64,000 nucleotides of DNA, from contig OY978530.1 of the NCBI GenBank assembly GCA_963854835.1, positions 8,342,354-8,406,353 on the forward strand. Direction: 5' to 3'. The DNA is from Megamerina dolium. Lineage: Eukaryota; Arthropoda; Insecta; Diptera; Megamerinidae. The notes under the pieces were generated by a model. It saw nothing but the letters and a program-made list of their open reading frames with translations. It was not told the DNA's origin and made no database searches. The translations under genes were made by a program, and so were the position numbers. Positions 44,010-56,209 of the stretch are shown piece after piece (the first letter of the stretch is position 1; each line of letters opens with the position of its first letter).

Positions 44010-45245
44010 GTGGAATGAAAATTGTATTTAGTTAGTTTTCCCATATCAAAGGCATTTGATACAGTAGATTATAATATATTGCTGCACAAACTCAATAAGT
44101 GTGCACTCAGAGGATCTGTACATAGGTGGTCCATCTCTCATTTAAACAATAGCATGCAGCGAGTAAAGTTGAATAATAAATTCAGCCCCTATGTCACAAT
44201 TGGAAGAGGCGTGCCACAGGGCTCAGTATTAGGTCCGATACTATTTTTAATATATATTAATTAAATCTTTACTCAAACACTTGCGCCTAAGGCAGTTGCT
44301 TTCGGTGATGATATGGCTTATACTTATCGAATTCTCTGTTAATCTATCATCAAGCATTAACAACGATCTTGATGTTTTGAGACACACAGCAGATAATGTT
44401 GCAAAATAGAAAGACCATTGATTGTGTGAAGTCTTTAAAATATCTGGGAATTCTGGGGGACACATGCATGACTTACTGAGTACATATAAATGCACTTAAA
44501 AGTTATGCGATGGTAGCTATACGGCAGTTATATCTATTGAAAAAGTTTTGTTCCGTCAAGATCTTGACTTGTATCAAAAAATAAAAAATAAATATGTGGC
44601 ACTTATAAGACCCGAAGGGCTCTTTGGCAGAGCTTCTCTTCCATTACTGTTGTGCGTGTTAAATTTAGGACAGTATTAGAAGGGACCTACTTATTTTAGC
44701 CGGTTCCGAACAACAGAACTCTTGCGACACCACTTTTTCTGAGCTTTGTTACGGAGTTCTTTTAGAAGCTTTTCCACAGCAAATTTTTACTGCCAGAAGA
44801 ATTGCCAATTGCTTGCCGACAGGTGGGTACCGTTCGAAAGAAAAATGTTTTCGATATCAAATTTGTTATGCTTCAGCCGGGGATTGAACCCACGACCTCC
44901 AGATCAGAAGAGCAACACACTAACCACTGAGCTACGATGAAATTTTTCATTCAAAATTAGAATAGGGACTCGTTTGTTGGCGAGATACACATGAAAATAA
45001 GACTAGTAATTTGCTTACAGCTCAGAAGCGCATCGTTTGTATTATTTGTAACAAATATCGCTTGGAAAGTAGTCTTGACATCTTAAAATATCTTAAAATT
45101 CTTCCACTTAAACATCTGTTTCTCTTCAAGGTTCTTAAAGTTTTCTTTAAAGATCATGGTCATTTAGGGAATACAAATAATCCAAGCTATGATCTGAGAA
45201 TCATTAATAAGGTGAAATTGTGGCTTCTTAAATTTAATTAAACTG
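44010..45245 (+). pseudogene. LINE-Z: RT fossil with SINE-4 inside
   Basis: PISKAFDTVDYNILLHKLNK (motif A), GRGVPQGSVLGPILFLIYIN (motif B) and a degraded FGDDMAY (YADD position) lie at 44022-44330. A thumb remnant follows near 44430. SINE-4 then interrupts. The C-terminus resumes at 45011 (AQKRIVCIICNKYRLESSLD) and stops at 45241. 5' parts are missing. Confidence 0.75.
44594..44936 (-). mobile_element. tRNA-derived SINE, copy 4 (subfamily A)
   Basis: Minus-strand copy: complement of the B box at 44880-44890, complement of the A box at 44921-44935. The 3' end reads AAGTGCCACATA then an (ATTT)n-like tail (44594 and lower). The head is changed at its first bases. No clear target duplication. 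Confidence 0.88.
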
Positions 45246-45407
45246 AATTGTACTCTTTTCTATGTATCCTAAAATAATTGATGTAGCTCATTATTCAAAC
45301 CTAATTTAAAACATACAAGATAACCTTAATGTCTAACCGTAATTTAAGTAATATTAGATAAGTGAAATATGTGACTACATATTTATATTTTGCTATATGT
45401 TTTATCT

Positions 45408-47375
45408 GGTGGTCTGGTGATGTTTTCGCAAGGTAACGAGTCTAAATGCCTCATCCGGGTGGGGCTAGCGCAATCCTTGTTGAACTCATCACAAGTTAAC
45501 TTACTGGGCGTCATGTATTTTGTTCTGAGCTCTATATGATGGCACCTTCACTTTGTAATTAGGGTGCTATCATGTAGCTTGCTATGTGATGCCATCTTCG
45601 TATTTTAATGGGGATCTTCCACGTGGCGACCACCGGGCACCGTTTTCCCGGTACCCGCTGGGTGGCATCTATGGTGAGTGAGGAAAAATCTCCAGGGTTA
45701 GAGGGTGTGCGTTGGGCTTCGGACTTACCATATAAAAAATCTCACCCAATGAAAAATCAAACGACCCCCGCAAATGAAATAAGGACCATGATTTACGGAT
45801 TACGGATTTACGGATCTATACAGCTGGTTGATGTCCTCGAAAAATACAAGGTTGACATCAGGAAATGGACGGAAATGGACGGGACAAAGTTGCTCTAGAA
45901 GAGCATCCTGTAATATATATTACAGTTGTCATGCGGAGAGGCACAAACTCGGATGTGGGTTTGTTGTTAGTAAGAGACTGCGGCATCTTGTCTAGCATTA
46001 ATCCCAAATTTTGTAACATCAGCCCAATAATAGAAAGCTGCTTTCAGCTCCTCAGTTTATGACTTCAATACCAGGGTGGGCAAGGAAGATACCTTCGGTT
46101 CCTTCGGAAAATTCAGCGTCCACCAGAACATCTCCGATAACGGAATGAGGCTAATAGACTTTACATCAGCTCAAAACAAGGTATTTGTAGTACCAGATTT
46201 CGCCATCTCTACGTCCATAAAGCGACGTTGATCTCCCCAGATTAACGAAAGAAAAGCCAAATTGATCGCGTGATGATTGACGGCAGGCAATCTTCCAGTG
46301 TGATAGACGTGAAATTGATCCGTGGTGCCAACATCGACTCGGATCACTACCTTGTTGCAGCTAAGGTGCAAGCACGTTTATGTGTCGCAAAGAACATACG
46401 AATTCCCACACAGAGAAAGCTTAATGTCAATAAGCTGCAATCACCAAAGACAACAAATGCCTTTACCACTAGATTATCGGATGCAAAACACACCCTCTCT
46501 TGATGACATATGCGCACAGTGGACACAAATATTCCACTCCATGACTACTGTTGCTTAGGAGGTAATGGCTTTCAATCGGCCTCTGAGTTATGAGGGGTAT
46601 GATCAGGAGTGTCGCGACGTAAGAGTGTCCCGTATATAAGAAAGCAGACCTCACAATTTGCGCCAACTACCGTGGAATAAGCCTTCTTAGCATGGCATGC
46701 AAGGTCTTAGTGAGCGTATTGAGTCAAAGATTGAAGCCTATGCTTAACACCCTGATTGGACTTTATCAGTGGAAAATCCACCAGTGGTAAATCCGCCATC
46801 GACCACATTTTCACATTGAGACAAATTCTGGAGAAGACCCAAGAAAAACAGATCGACACACACCATATATTTGTTGATTATAATGCCGCTTTTGACGGTC
46901 CGGTATGCTCATTCGTCATTGCAGAATGGCACTGTCTAATTCCCGTTGTGCAGTGAAAATTGGAAGATCATCTCCACGCCGTTTAATGCCGAACGGGTTT
47001 CAGACAGGGTGATTCTTCAATCTTATTATGGAGAAAATAATACGAGCTGCAGATTTAACATAATGGCACTACCTTCAACAAAAGTGGCATGCTGTTAGCG
47101 TATGCCGATTATATTGACATAATCGGCATGAACACGCTAGCAGTCCGAACAGCATTCTCACGCTGTTTTTACGGTGAACGAGGGCAAGACGAAGTACCTA
47201 GAATCAACAAACAAAGAGTTCCAGCATCTTGGACAGCACGTCACTGTTCATAAATACTCTTTTGAAATAGAGAAGGGAACCAGCAATAACATCAGTAATG
47301 ACGTCAGCATGGGAAAGAGCATGCTGGCGGAGCATGCTAGATTCAGCCTAAATCGATTTTCAGTTGATTATTGTT
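45408..47375 (+). mobile_element. RTE-family LINE, copy 6 (heavily decayed)
   Basis: It starts at the family 5' end (GGTGGTCTGGTGATGTTTTC). 5' UTR, endonuclease pieces (45780-46560), RT pieces (46640-47130) and part of the 3' end (to about 47375) can be followed against copy 5. At least five large internal deletions and many stops are present. The YADD box reads YADY (47101-47112), a lost catalytic Asp. Confidence 0.85.
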
Positions 47376-47529
47376 TATCTCTTTTAATTTCCAACATTTA
47401 TGTAACCGGCATTCGCCAATAGTTTTTTGAAGTGTGGAATACTGGTATATTGAACACTGAAGTGTATGTATAATGATTTGGTTTAATCTTTAAATGCAAT
47501 ACCTGTATTTAAATGTTTAATAATATACT
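47376..47529. other. Unassigned AT-rich stretch
   Basis: Short AT-rich DNA with no recognisable feature; it may be the outer part of the LTR-like sequence that follows. Confidence 0.35.
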
Positions 47530-47800
47530 TAATAAATACTACTAGATATACGTATGTCGATGACGTCACCAACTGCGTGACATATTTATTAACAAACACC
47601 TTTAGTACATCGTATGTTCCAAATATACAAACATTATATATACAAACTTATGCACATATATTGAATTTCTTGCACCTAAAATACATTGTTAGTATATATT
47701 ACAGATGTACATACACACATATCATTATTATTGGTACATATAAGTAACGGTCATTGTGAACTTGATAAAATAAATTGCATTTATTAAAACGCTTTATTAA
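47530..47800 (+). repeat. Diverged LTR related to BEL-III
   Basis: Collinear with the complement of the BEL-III LTR: ATACGTATGTCGATGACGTC, TACATCGTATGTT, CAAACATTATATATA, ATTATTGGTACATATAAGTA and GGTCATTGTGAAC match in order, with indels. No internal BEL sequence adjoins, so a solo LTR or LTR fragment is likely. The ends are not clear. Confidence 0.65.
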
Positions 47801-47979
47801 ATAAGGAATTACACGATATATAACAAATTCACTAGGGTTTTATTCAGAACGATATAGCACTGTATAATAAGATATAGAATAATGTATATGCTAAAACACT
47901 ATGTATATAAGTATTGTACAACGTGACAATTATGTATTAAGACTGCCTCTTAAAAACACAATTAAAACACGATATCTGC

Positions 47980-48806
47980 TAATTTTTCGGTATATTTATT
48001 CGAAATATTATCCTCCTGATTCAATACACTTCTTACATCGATTTAATAGTGATTCAAACGCGTGTTCCAGCTCATTTTTCAATTCAGTTTTGGGAACAAA
48101 AAAAAAAGTCGCACGGTGCCAAATCAGACGAATACGGCGGGTGATTCAACACACAGACCTGATTCCAAGCCAAAAATTGACGAACAATGAGTGCTGTGTG
48201 ACTCGGTGCTTTATCGTGCAACAGGGATCAAGTTTTTGGATCGCGGTATTCTGGTCCAACAGGACGGATTCTGGACATCAAACGCTTCAAAACTTCGAGG
48301 TAACATGCGGAAGTCTGGATCATATTGGAAACATCATGTTTCATCACCCGTAACAATTGTTTTCAGGAAGTTTAGATCATTTTCTGCAGCTGCAACCATG
48401 TCTCTAGAATGACTGACTCTCATTAATTTTTGGTCCTTGGTCAATGTGTGTGGAACAAATCTCGCGCAGACCTTTGTTTTGCTCAAATCTTCGTGAAGAA
48501 TGAGTCGGATAGTTTCTCTGTTGACGTTTAAGGCCTCTTCCATCCTTTTCACTGAAGCATTGCGGTCTTCTGTAATAAAATCACGAACTTTCTGGATCAC
48601 TTCCGGCGTCCGCACTGAAATTGGCCTTCCTTCTTTTATTTAATCTTCCAGTGACTCTCTGCCATCCACAAACCGTTTATTCCATATAAAAACATTTGAT
48701 CTTGATAAACATCATCGCCATACGCTTGCTGCATCATTCCGAATGTTTCTGATGCACTTTTACCAATTTTTGAGTGGAATTTAATAACCGCTCTTTGCTT
48801 CATGTT
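47980..48806 (-). pseudogene. Mariner-3 transposase fossil (DD34D type)
   Basis: Minus strand: N-terminal MKQRAVIKFHSKIGKSASET (48806 down), HTH region SVRTPEVIQKVRDFI-like and NRETIRLILHEDLSKTKVC (48615-48334), then IVTGDET at the first catalytic Asp. A large internal deletion follows. The C-terminus holds HTALIVRQFLAWNQVCVLNH and YSSDLAPCDFFFVPK, with the third Asp and a P-to-S change, ending near 47985. Confidence 0.82.
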
Positions 48807-49440
48807 AAAATTGCAACATCAAACGAACACGTGTTTTGTAAAATGAATGTCAATAAACATTAAATGTCAACCAAATGCCATGAAATTTTGACAGTTACCA
48901 GAGGAAGGTTGAAGCTTCAAAACGCAACTTATTTGAATAAAACGACTTACTTTTGCTGTAGTCAATTCTTTATTGATTTTATTTCCCAATTTACAAATAC
49001 TCAATACCTTTAATATGCTGAATTGCCCTTGAAACGTGCAAAGTCGTTCAACTTTCAAAGTGCATGTCAGCATAATTGCATTTTATAACTTAACTTAAAA
49101 TATTGATGATTGCACTTTTGCTACAACCGGCATTTCAGATTGTGAGGAGCTGTTACATATAACTAATATATGGTTCGAGCCCTAATACATAATTGTCGCA
49201 CCTTATACCTTAATATTATATAATATAATATAGTTCGTATATAAATTGTTAAATTAACGTAAAAGAGAAATGGTAGCGCGGAATTGCTAAACGGTTAAGC
49301 CTTTTGGACCGAATTAGGAGTGATCGGTCAATCGTCGCACGAGAGGCGAAAAACCCAAAACATAAAAAGATAATTTATGTGGAGAGAAAGGTGCCCATAT
49401 GGTAAGTATGAAATAGATTAAGGTAAGTATAATTGTAATT
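48807..49440. other. Unassigned stretch left of LOA-II
   Basis: AT-rich DNA. A weak tRNA-like word pair (GGTTAAGCC near 49293, GGTCAATCG near 49326) is not enough to call a tRNA or SINE. No coding similarity. Confidence 0.4.
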
Positions 49441-49452
49441 CAGATAGAGGTA
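49441..49452. repeat. Target-site duplication of LOA-II, left
   Basis: CAGATAGAGGTA, repeated at 54980-54991 on the other side of the element. Confidence 0.9.
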
Positions 49453-49522
49453 TATATATATTTTAGGGATTAGCCGAATCAGACCACTTATATGGGTCCC
49501 TTTTCGTCCCTCAAATCGTGTG

Positions 49523-49935
49523 TTAATTATTTGTTCGGTTGCAGAATTCTTCTACTTCCTTCCTCATAATAACATCACGCGTTATTTCAAGCATGTCTTT
49601 GTGGGGTATGTTCCACATTTCGAGTTCATCAATAAATTGGCGACCCAGTGTGGACATCCTCCTGCTTGCCAATGCAGGACACTGGCACACTATGTGCGCT
49701 GCTGTCTCTGCCTCTTCCATGCATAATCTGCAAATATCAGCATCCTCCCCATCAACAAGACCCATCTTGCTGAGGTGGTACCTTAAATTGCCATTCCCAG
49801 TTATTAATGCAGTCAACCAGCTTAGAGTCATTCGTCCTAGACTGAGAGCCCTCCCCGATTCACTTCCCTTTGATAGCCTCAACGAAGTCTTTGCCTGTCT
49901 ACAAGTAGAGAAGTTTTCCCATCTCGTGAGATGAA
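49523..49935 (-). pseudogene. LOA-II ORF2 C-terminal zinc finger region
   Basis: LGRMTLSWLTALITGNGNLR and CRLCMEEAETAAHIVCQCPA (CCHC finger) follow RNase H, as in R1/LOA ORF2. It is in a different frame from RNase H, so an indel lies near 49930. The stop is at 49523, about 70 bases before the element end. Confidence 0.87.
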
Positions 49936-49941
49936 GTTTCT

Positions 49942-50433
49942 TTATCCACTCTTCGACCTTCGACCTACTGGTTCCGGTCCATAAAATTCAGCTTCAGATC
50001 CTTGTCTAGCCAAGAAGTCTGCAGCTTCATTCTGTTCTATACCAATGTGTCCCTTCACCCACATAAGAGTAATCGCATTACTACGAGCACACCCATTAAG
50101 TTTCTGAACACATTCGAGCGCCAACTTAGAAGATACCGTAGGTTGTTGCAGCCGCCTGACCACCGCCTGGTTATCGAGTGCTAGCAAGATTTTCTTGCCT
50201 TGCACCTTTCCATCCAGTAGATTTTCTAGCGCATGCATTAGACCAAGCATTTCTGCTTGATAGACCGATACGTATCTTCCCAGATTCAGAGTGCATGCCA
50301 GTCCCAACTCTTTAGAGAAGATTCCAGCACCCGCTCTGCCATCCATTAATGAACCATCTGTAAAAATACTGATGTCATTTTCCTCACATACATCATGTGT
50401 GAGGCCGTCTTCAATGAGTGTTCTGTGTGACTT
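49942..50433 (-). pseudogene. LOA-II RNase H domain
   Basis: From about 50433: ISIFTDGSLMDGRAGAGIF (first Asp), VSVYQAEMLGLMHALENLL (Glu), ILLALDNQAVVRRLQQ (Asp), LMWVKGHIGIEQNEAADFLA (His and last Asp). All catalytic positions look present. It is in the same frame as RT but separated from it by a TAA at 50434-50436. The domain degrades the RNA strand of the hybrid during insertion. Confidence 0.88.
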
Positions 50434-52197
50434 TTAAGTCATCTTCAACCTACCCATTCCCTCCATTGGCATTTGCGCCTCCTTTACACTGCTATATAGC
50501 AGTGACAGGATGCCCCTGTGCCCCATCTCTGTGCCGAATCCATACCAATTATTGGTTGTCTTCAGACGTAATGCTGTTAATGCCGCTGACTTCATAATAT
50601 GCAAGTCCAACGGTAGCAGCCCGAGAAAGACTTCCAATGCTTCTACTGGGGTCGTCCGGATAGCTCCGGTAATCCCAATACAAGCCATTCTTTGCACCCT
50701 ATCTAACTTGCTTTTCGCGGTCTTTTGGGTGACCTTAGGCCACCAGACCACAGCAGCATATGTTATTAAGGGCCTGACCATCGTTGTGTAAATCCAGTGC
50801 GCTGCTCTGGTAGTAATTCTCCACATGTGACCGAACACTCTCTTACACTGATGCAATACCCGCTTGCCCTTCTGGATCTTGTTATCGACATGACTATTCC
50901 AAGTCAGCTTGTTATCCAGGATGACACCTAGATACTTTACTTCCTTGGATACGTTGATGTTGGATCCAAAAAGCCTAAGAGGGTCTATTGTTAGTCCAGT
51001 CCTCCTTTTAGTAAAGAGTACTGTTTCCGACTTACTAGCATTTACAGAGAGATCTTGTTCAGTGCACCATCCTTCAACCATTTTGAGTGCACCTCTCATT
51101 GTATCATAAATAGTGTCCAGGAACTTACCGCTCATCGTTACCGCTATGTCATCTGCATACCCGACAGTGTGTATGCCTTTTGAGTCCAGATGCTGAAGTA
51201 GGGAATCGACCGTGATGTTCCAAAGGATGGGCGATAATGCTCCCCCCTGTGGACACCCTTTGACTACCCTACCTCTGAGTCTGTAACTCCCATTTTGAAA
51301 GTTTGTTGCCCTTTTCCTCAGCATGCTGTCCACCCACCTTATAATGGTTGGGCTGACTTCACGAGTAGCAAGGGCCATCCTTAGCTTATCGAAACCAATC
51401 TTATCGAAGGCACCTTCTATATCCATAAAAGTAGACATAGATATCCCTCCACAAGACAGTTGTCCGCTACACGAACGAGTTCGTGCAGGGCCGTTTCAGT
51501 GGATTTGCCAGCTCTGTACGTGTGCTGACACCTGTTCAGTGGTTTTGTCAAAAGCGTTGTCTTTCCATGTAGTCCACCAGTACTCCTTCCATACATTTAA
51601 GTAGAAAGGAGGTCAAGCTAACCAGCCGGAAAGATTTAGCCTCTGAGTAGTCCCTTTTTCCCGGCTTTGGAAGAAAGACAACCTTAGTCTCTCTCCATTG
51701 AGTCGGGATATATCCTGTAGCCAGGCAAGTAATAAATATTCCCAGAAGACTGTCTACCAGAGCTTCTGCACCTCACTAAAGTAGGGCTGGAAATATCCCG
51801 TCTGTACCCGCTGTTTTGAATGGAGAGAAACGCTTAATGGCGTTTATCATTCCATCTCTGGTGACTATCCTTTCAGCTTCCAATCTTTCATTCCTCTTTG
51901 CACCCTTGCGGGTGGCTTCCCAAGAATCTTCTGATCTAAAGCTTCCTGGAAAATGCACCTCCATCAGGTATTCCAGCAACTCGCCGATTGTCTCTGTAAA
52001 GGATCCATTCGTTTTGCGAATTAATCCCAACTTTGACACTTCGGTCATATCTTGCATATTTGAGCAGAATTCCCTCCACGTTTTCCTTTTACGGTTGCGC
52101 AGAGTCTTCTTCAGCTAACTTTTCTTTGACTTGTAGTCGTTCCATGCGTTGGGGTCCCCTCTCATGTGACGATTAAAAGCCTTCCTTGTCTCCTTTT
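50434..52197 (-). pseudogene. LOA-II reverse transcriptase
   Basis: The N-terminal part (51776-52057) reads FKTAGTDGIFPALL, the start of the RT fingers. 51775-51440 is degraded. The main block (50434-51438) is open for 334 codons: MDIEGAFDKIGFDKL (motif A), GCPQGGALSPILWN (motif B), VGYADDIAVTM (YADD) and VKYLGVILDNKLTWNSHVD (thumb). Catalytic boxes look intact. Confidence 0.9.
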
Positions 52198-53090
52198 TCA
52201 TGGATTCCAGTTCCCCATTCCACCATGGAGTGGATCTCCTTCGTCCACTACCGTCAGAGGACATGAAGCTTCACATGCTTTGAACAGGGCTGAGCTGATA
52301 GCCCTCACCTGATACTCAACATCTGCGGTTGTTTTAGGTCTCTTAAACCTCCTTGGCAATAATTCCTCAAGAACTTCGCAGTACCTTGTACAATCCGTTC
52401 GTTTCGGTATCCTTACCATTCTACATTCGTTCCTATGTCTTTTATCGGACGTAACCCCAAACTGAATGGCCCTGTGGTCCGACATGGTTAGTCTATCCAC
52501 AACCCTCCAATCCAAAATCCTATCCAACATTTTGACATTCGTCAGAGTAACATCAATGACCTCGCAACGACGTGCGTCGACAAAGGTCGGTTCTGTTCCC
52601 CTATTGGCAACTTGTAGACCAAATCTTTCTATAAATTCGAGTAGACACTCTCCTCTATAGATTTCATTGCTGCTGCCCCACACAGAACTGTGCGCATTGG
52701 CATCGCAGCCTAAGATCAGACCAACCCCCTTACCATCACAGAATCTCACTAGATCTTCCACCTCTATCGAAGGTGGTTCGTCTGGAGAATCGTATGGAAG
52801 GTATGCTGATGCGATCATAAATGATCCCGGACCGTCACCTATTCTCACTACTGTGAGATCCGGTGAGCACAAGTTAGACATTAGAATCGCACGTATCCCA
52901 TGTCTAACTAAAATGCATGTCCTCAACTTCCCCTCTGTTTGTGTATAAAACAAAGTGGTCTTTTGTGCAGATAGGCCTTTGATCCTTCCATGGAGGATTC
53001 AGGGCTCCTGAACTAGTGCAATGTCAAGCTCATCCTCATCGAAGCTCCGCACCTTCATTGCTGATGCTGCTTTGCTGTGGTGAATATTGA
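52198..53090 (-). pseudogene. LOA-II endonuclease
   Basis: LNVCQLNIHHSKAAS begins the APE fold near 53105. DIALVQEP is followed directly by TGA at 52999-53001, where the family has Trp (QEPW); a one-base TGG to TGA change is likely. After it, in the same frame, come VGLILGCDANAHSSVWGSSN, TEPTFVDARRCEVIDVTLTN and TMSDHRAIQF (Ser-Asp-His). Thus only this stop and a frameshift near 52230 break the domain. Confidence 0.9.
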
Positions 53091-54638
53091 GTTGACACAC
53101 ATTTAGTGGTTCCAGGCGCGGGTCCACCTCCCGCCCTAATGGCTTCTTCCTTGCAGAATCTGCCACTAGCCCCACGCCAGGAGCCGCGTCGCACCCCTCA
53201 TACTGCATCTTTCTGGAATTTAACGACGGCCTGTTCAAGACCGCAGTTGAGTCTCCCCCTGCGATCCTGACGGCCTCCGCGTCCTCCTTAGGACACAGTA
53301 CGGTGAGTACGACACCTGCCCTTTCTGCCTCGCCAAACTCTTCTGTGCGGATAACACTCCATTTGGAAGTGTCCTTCACACAGGCGTTCTGGCGCTGCAG
53401 CCTTCTGAGGATGATGTCGCTGGCCACAGCATTGCATGAGCAACAATCACCATCCTCCTCTTTGTCGACAAGGCAGTTAGGCTGTCACATTTGAGCTTCG
53501 CACCCTCCCACAAACCGGTTAGGTGCTCCACACTCTTGCACAGCCATTGCTTGGATAGCTGATTGTTGCACCTTAGTACAATCAATCCGCTCTCCACCCT
53601 TGCCCTGCCGACAAATCCAATGTCTTTGACATCGTCTTCAAGGGACTCCATGGCATCCAACAAAGATACCTTGAAGGTACTCAGATGAGTATCCTCCAGA
53701 CGCCCCTCTAGTGAGAAGTCCATGACTCCCATAACGAGGTCAGCTTCCGCTACTTGAGCGTAAGTCTTCCTCGCCCTGGTGGGCTCGCCCTTTGCCTGTT
53801 CAGCCCGACGTTTAGGCGCTCTGCCAAGACCGCTCGGCCCAGGTGCCGCATGCGAGGACTGTGAGTTCGCTGGGTTAACAATCTTTTCAGATTGTCCACC
53901 CCGCTCATCACCCCCCGATGACGGATTTCCCTGCCCCGTCGTTCCCAGAGCTACTCTACCCGTGTTAGGCTTGGGCCTCGAGCCCCTTTCGGAGCGACTG
54001 ACGGCCTTTATAATTGTCCATCTCTCCGAGCACTTGCCCCTTTTGGTGTCTGCGTGGAAGAATTATCAACCTTCTCAAGGCACGGTTGTCCACCCTTCCC
54101 AACATCCACCTCAATTGGCCCCTCCGTCGTCTTCGGATGAGGTTCCTCAGGCGTTGAACTTCTCCCGTTTCTTCAACAGGATTCGCTCTGTTCTAGAGAC
54201 TCCGTCCTCTTCACTTACACCTGATAAAGATAACGATTCCGCTCCACTAGAAGCGTCTTCGTCCACGCCATCAGATGTTCGGCCAGATATTTTACGCTGC
54301 TTCCAAACCGGCTTCCCTACCGACCTGGTGACACCGTCCTCTTCATTCAACACCGTCGCAGCCGCCGGCTTAGGTCTTCCGAGACCCGTTCCGTCCGCTG
54401 CGGCAGATGCTGCCATTGATTTTGGGCTGGCTAAAAGCTCGGCTTCTATGGAAGCCTCATTTTCCGCCTGCCCCTCCACTACTTTTCCCGCCGTGGTTAT
54501 CAGCACTACTTCGTATGAGGCAGTGCTGTCCGCCATTGCAGGAATTTCATTCTGAGTTCCAGAGGTGGGAACGAGTGGTGCAGCTAACAGCTCGGCCTCG
54601 GGTGAAGCCTTATTGTCCGCCGTTCCTCCCGTTAACAC
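53091..54638 (-). pseudogene. LOA-II ORF1 (gag-like), frameshifted
   Basis: From ATG at 54638 the N-terminus is acidic and Ala/Ser-rich (54147-54638). After a frameshift near 54150 it continues through the KTYAQVAEADLVMGVMDFSL region and FVGRARVESGLIVLRCNNQL (53376-53732), then another shift leads to DIILRRLQRQNACVKDTSKW (53427 down). This resembles the ORF1 of R1/LOA LINEs. ORF1 and ORF2 now run together without a clear boundary near 53110. Confidence 0.78.
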
Positions 54639-54979
54639 CCCCGGAACCCCCAGATATTTGGATCAAGATCCAGTTCTTGGGTTTTTAGAATCAATCTTGT
54701 TCCCACGAGTTGCGAAGAAATAAATGTCCGCCTGCGCAGAGATTCGCAGTACGCAGGTAAGGCTACTTATTACGGAGGTTAGCGACTGGGCTATTTGAAA
54801 AAGCGGCCCCCAGCCAGGCTGATTTTCGGCACGGATCGCTTAACACCTTAATCCAGCCCCTCACCTCCGACCATGATAAGACCCTTATCTTAGCTAGATA
54901 CCGCCTGACATCGTACAGGCCAAACTGTGGTATCTATTTCCAGTCGGCACCCTCGAGGCGGGTTCAGTGGAGGATTTTG
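54639..54979 (-). other. LOA-II 5' UTR
   Basis: Non-coding leader of LOA-II. A 25-base block at 54732-54756 is identical to 27856-27880 in LOA-I, and the outermost bases (AAAATCCTC...) are shared as well. An internal promoter or structured RNA is possible but not shown. Confidence 0.7.
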
Positions 54980-54991
54980 CAGATAGAGGTA
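54980..54991. repeat. Target-site duplication of LOA-II, right
   Basis: CAGATAGAGGTA, matching 49441-49452 at every base. Confidence 0.9.
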
Positions 54992-55059
54992 AGTAAGATA
55001 ATAATTAGTATGAAGGTACGTATAATTAATTCATATAAGTGTATACTCTTTATCTTTAT

Positions 55060-56105
55060 TTCTCAACATAATCTCCTTTTAGCTCTATAGACTTTTCCGA
55101 ACGATATTCTATAGCTTCGATACCCTGTTTATAGTATATCTAGCTTATTAAAATATCCAACTACCGCAGACTCCACCTCTTCATTGTTTGCAAATCTTCT
55201 ACCACCAAACAATTTTTCCAAATTTGGAAATAGAAAATAATCCGAAGGAGCTAAATCTGGCGAATAAGGTGCGTGCTGAAGCAATTCGAGCTTTAACTCT
55301 TTGATTTTGACCATCGCAATAGCGGATGTGTGAACTGGTACATTGTTTTGATGAAACAGCACTTTCTTTTTTCGCAAAATTCGGCCTTTTTTCTTTAATT
55401 TCGTCACTTAAATTCTGCAACAAATTAGCATAATACTACCGTTTATTGGTTTTTCTTTTTGAAGATAATCAATAAAAATTATCCCACGTGCATCCCAAAA
55501 AACAAACGCCATAACCTTGCCTGCAGATGGAACTGTCTTCGCCTTCTTTGGACACAATTCTCCCCTTTCAATCCACGGTTTTGACTGCATCTTTGTTTCA
55601 GGTGTGAAGTGTTGGACCAATGTCGACGCAAAAACTCAAATTTATTGTTGTGAAACATCGCCAATCACTCTATAGAAACATCTTCACGACGTTGTTTTTG
55701 TTCTATTGGGAGCAAACGCGGCACCCGTCTTGCACACAACTTTTTCATCTCCAAATTTTCGGTCAATATACGATGCACTTTTTTAAATGCCTTTAATTTC
55801 ACCTAGCTCACGCATCTTCAATACCATTTCGTGGATTTTCTTAACCGTTTCTGGCGTGGCCACCTCAATTGGTTGACAACTACGGTGTTCGTTTTGGCAG
55901 CTCGTACGACCTCGTTTAAACTTTGCCCCCCAATATTTTATGGTCGTAAAGGAACCAGCAGACTCCCCCAGAGTAGAATCTAGTTCGGCTTTAATACTCG
56001 TTAGACTGAGACCTTTCAAATAAAAATATTGAATTACATAACGGTGACCAATTTTTTCCATGTTTACAAATTCACTGAGGTCGTAAACTTTCGGTGACTC
56101 CAAAA
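55060..56105 (-). pseudogene. Mariner-4 transposase fossil
   Basis: Minus strand: N-terminal HTH (56103-55783: VIQYFYLKGLSLTSIKAELD; TIKYWGAKFKRGRTSCQNEH), then after a break HFTPETKMQSKPWIERGELC and PSAGKVMAFVFWDARGIIFI, then VLFHQNNVPVHTS and YSPDLAPSDYFLFPNL (55129-55407). The second catalytic Asp is Asn (HQNN for HQDN) and the first (DETW) is lost; the third remains. No clear TIR pair seen. Confidence 0.87.
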
Positions 56106-56209
56106 AAATACTAAACCTCGTGGCGCCTTGATACTTAAAACATATATTTTATAAGGTTGACACTCTTCACCAAAATAATTTTTTTCAAACTACTGCCGGG
56201 TAGTTCTGG

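Larger units (their letters stand above)
49453..54979 (-). mobile_element. Full-length LOA/R1-type LINE (LOA-II)
   Basis: A 5,527-bp minus-strand element between perfect 12-bp duplications. It contains a 5' UTR, ORF1, then ORF2 with endonuclease, RT, RNase H and a C-terminal zinc finger, ending in a TA-rich tail. An RNase H plus a CCHC finger after RT fits the LOA branch of R1-like LINEs. Several stops and frameshifts make this copy inactive, but the insertion itself is complete. Confidence 0.93.

Noticed and set aside
49283..49345. Possible tRNA or SINE head (GGTTAAGCC ... GGTCAATCG)
   Set aside because: The boxes deviate from consensus and no repeat copy is in the window.
53779..54555. 258-codon open frame on the plus strand
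   Set aside because: It is the antisense of LOA-II ORF1. The composition follows from the GC-rich Ala/Ser/Pro codons on the other strand, and there is no independent domain.
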